A stretch of DNA of 13,827 nt from Candidatus Paceibacter normanii SCGC AAA255-P19 (GTDB taxonomy: Bacteria > Patescibacteriota > Minisyncoccia > Minisyncoccales > Paceibacteraceae), in contig ASKX01000001.1 of assembly GCA_000398025.1 (NCBI GenBank), positions 1 to 13,827 of the forward strand, in the 5' to 3' direction. This document shows, one piece after another, positions 12,936 to 13,827 of this stretch. A program made the translations under genes and the position numbers. The notes beneath the pieces were generated by a model that was given only the letters and a program-made list of their open reading frames with translations, ran no database searches and was not told where the DNA came from. Each line of letters begins with the position of its first letter. Positions within the stretch are counted from its first letter, which is position 1.

Positions 12936-13827
12936 TTAATTAAGTGACTTACCAGTAAGGATCCGGTAGATTTCCAGATACCTCTCTGTTGTCTCTCTTA
13001 CCACCCCCAGCGGTAATATCGGCGCTGGCGGCTGTTTGTCCCAGCCAGTACCGGCAAGGTAGTCCCGGACAGGCTGTTTGTCTAAGCTTTCTCTGGTCTT
13101 GTCTAATTCATACTTAAGCCTGTTCCAAAAGCGACTACTATCTGGGGTCAACAACTCATCGATCAGGATAAGCCTGCCGTTATGCAAACCAAATTCTATT
13201 TTAGTGTCGGCGAGGATGACGCCTCGTTGGTAAGCAAAAACTCTGGCAAACTTATAAATGTTTAAAGTTGTTTCCTTTATTTCTCTTGTCAGCTCTTCGC
13301 CGATAATTTTTCTTATCTCTTCCATAGTAATCGGCTCATCGTGCCCACTCTCCGCTTTTGTGGTGGGCGTAAAGATAGGCTCTGAAAGCTCATCGCCCTC
13401 TTTTAACCCTTTCGGCAGCAGTTGACCAGCAACGGTTCCGTGCTCCCGGTACTCGGCCCAAGCCGAGCCAAATAGGAAGCCGCGGGCTATGCACTCTACA
13501 GGAACCCTCTGCAGGATTTTCCTGACTATCATTGAGCGACCCACAAAGGTATCCAGAATTGAGTCACTCACTTTTGAGTGAACATAAGGTCTAAGAGTGT
13601 CCACGGTATCCACCATTTCCACAAGATGATTTTGGACAATATGCCCGGTCTGATTAAACCAGAAGCTCGAAAGCTTATTCAAAACAAGACCTTTCTCAGG
13701 GACAGGGTTTGGCAATACCACATCAAAAGCAGAAATACGGTCTGTGGCAACCATAAGCAGCGAAGCGCTAAGGTCGTAGGTGTCTCTCACTTTTCCCCGG
13801 GAGAAAAGTCTTTCTCCGGGGAGTCTT
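12936..13827 (-). CDS. purC: Phosphoribosylaminoimidazole-succinocarboxamide synthase PurC (5' end cut by window edge)
   Basis: Joins CAIR and aspartate with ATP to give SAICAR in purine synthesis. The frame stays open through the right edge and reads 'RLPGERLFSRGKVRDTYDLS', matching the family N-terminus, so the GTG at 13790 is the Val of the conserved 'GKVRD' and not the start; a few N-terminal residues are missing. Motifs: 'VATDRISAFDVVLPNPVPEKG', 'VECIARGFLFGSAWAEY', 'TPTTKAESGHDEPI', 'ILADTKIEFGL' (PurC signature) and 'LIDELLTPDSSRFW'. The size suits the long, yeast Ade1-like form (about 295-300). The G+C content is visibly higher than in all neighbouring genes (hand count about 62% at 13441-13500), with GC-ending codons, which suggests acquisition by transfer. 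Confidence 0.95.
   Translation of the reverse strand, partial: RLPGERLFSRGKVRDTYDLSASLLMVATDRISAFDVVLPNPVPEKGLVLNKLSSFWFNQTGHIVQNHLVEMVDTVDTLRPYVHSKVSDSILDTFVGRSMIVRKILQRVPVECIARGFLFGSAWAEYREHGTVAGQLLPKGLKEGDELSEPIFTPTTKAESGHDEPITMEEIRKIIGEELTREIKETTLNIYKFARVFAYQRGVILADTKIEFGLHNGRLILIDELLTPDSSRFWNRLKYELDKTRESLDKQPVRDYLAGTGWDKQPPAPILPLGVVRETTERYLEIYRILTGKSLN

Noticed and set aside
13788..13790. GTG as the start of purC
   Set aside because: The frame continues upstream with family-like residues; this GTG encodes Val of the conserved GKVRD.
13795..13821. Near-perfect inverted repeat CCCCGGGAGAAA / TTTCTCCGGGG at the right edge, as a regulatory hairpin
   Set aside because: It lies inside the coding N-terminus of PurC and encodes plausible family residues; one base is unmatched. 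Probably incidental.
1..13827. tRNA genes, CRISPR arrays, insertion sequences, transposases, phage genes
   Set aside because: None seen on either strand by reading; no transposase, integrase or spaced direct repeats.

Overview
The window looks like chromosomal DNA of a small-genome bacterium of the Candidate Phyla Radiation / Patescibacteria (Parcubacteria-like). This rests on AT-rich, lysine- and isoleucine-rich genes, very tight gene packing, a TsaD with the variant 'GGVYPFLAKREH' segment, an archaeal-type bifunctional GlmU-like protein, and short repeats of the 'NIEYRISN' and 'CKLKIENSLKI' kind inside a coding region. The assignment is an inference from sequence flavour, not from a marker-gene tree.

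Layout, left to right. (1) 1-1563, minus strand: tsaC then tsaD (tRNA t6A modification), joined by an ATGA overlap; tsaD runs off the left edge. (2) 1564-2213: a non-coding stretch, G+C-rich in the middle, with two intrinsic-terminator-like hairpins and other stems that fit a minus-strand transcript; no RNA family was recognised. (3) 2214-4401, minus strand: a YvcK/CofD-like protein followed 1 nt later by a GlmU-like nucleotidylyltransferase/acetyltransferase. (4) 4486-5805, plus strand: murA, divergent from yvcK across a short two-way promoter region. (5) 5764-12821, minus strand: a compact operon leuS-glmS-iorA-iorB, with junctions of 4 nt, 2 nt and a 22-nt overlap. The iorB 3' end overlaps the murA 3' end tail to tail. 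(6) 12936-13827, minus strand: purC, cut by the right edge, separated from leuS by a terminator and a leuS promoter, and clearly G+C-richer than its neighbours.

How the genes fit together. GlmS makes glucosamine-6-phosphate, the GlmU-like protein would acetylate and/or activate the sugar, YvcK-family proteins bind UDP-GlcNAc, and MurA commits UDP-GlcNAc to peptidoglycan. Four genes therefore touch the UDP-GlcNAc node; a GlmM is not in the window. TsaC/TsaD and LeuRS serve translation, IorAB is a 2-oxoacid oxidoreductase, and PurC is a purine step.

Most striking points: LeuRS carries a complete alpha/beta serine hydrolase (Ser435/Asp514/His540, RBBP9/YdeN-like) inside its CP1 editing domain; iorA, murA and tsaD contain in-frame palindromic or low-complexity insertions; IorA lacks its usual C-terminal ferredoxin domain; MurA has Asp instead of the fosfomycin-target Cys; the GlmU-like protein lacks the expected metal-binding Asp residues; and several promoters sit so close to start codons that the mRNAs may be leaderless.
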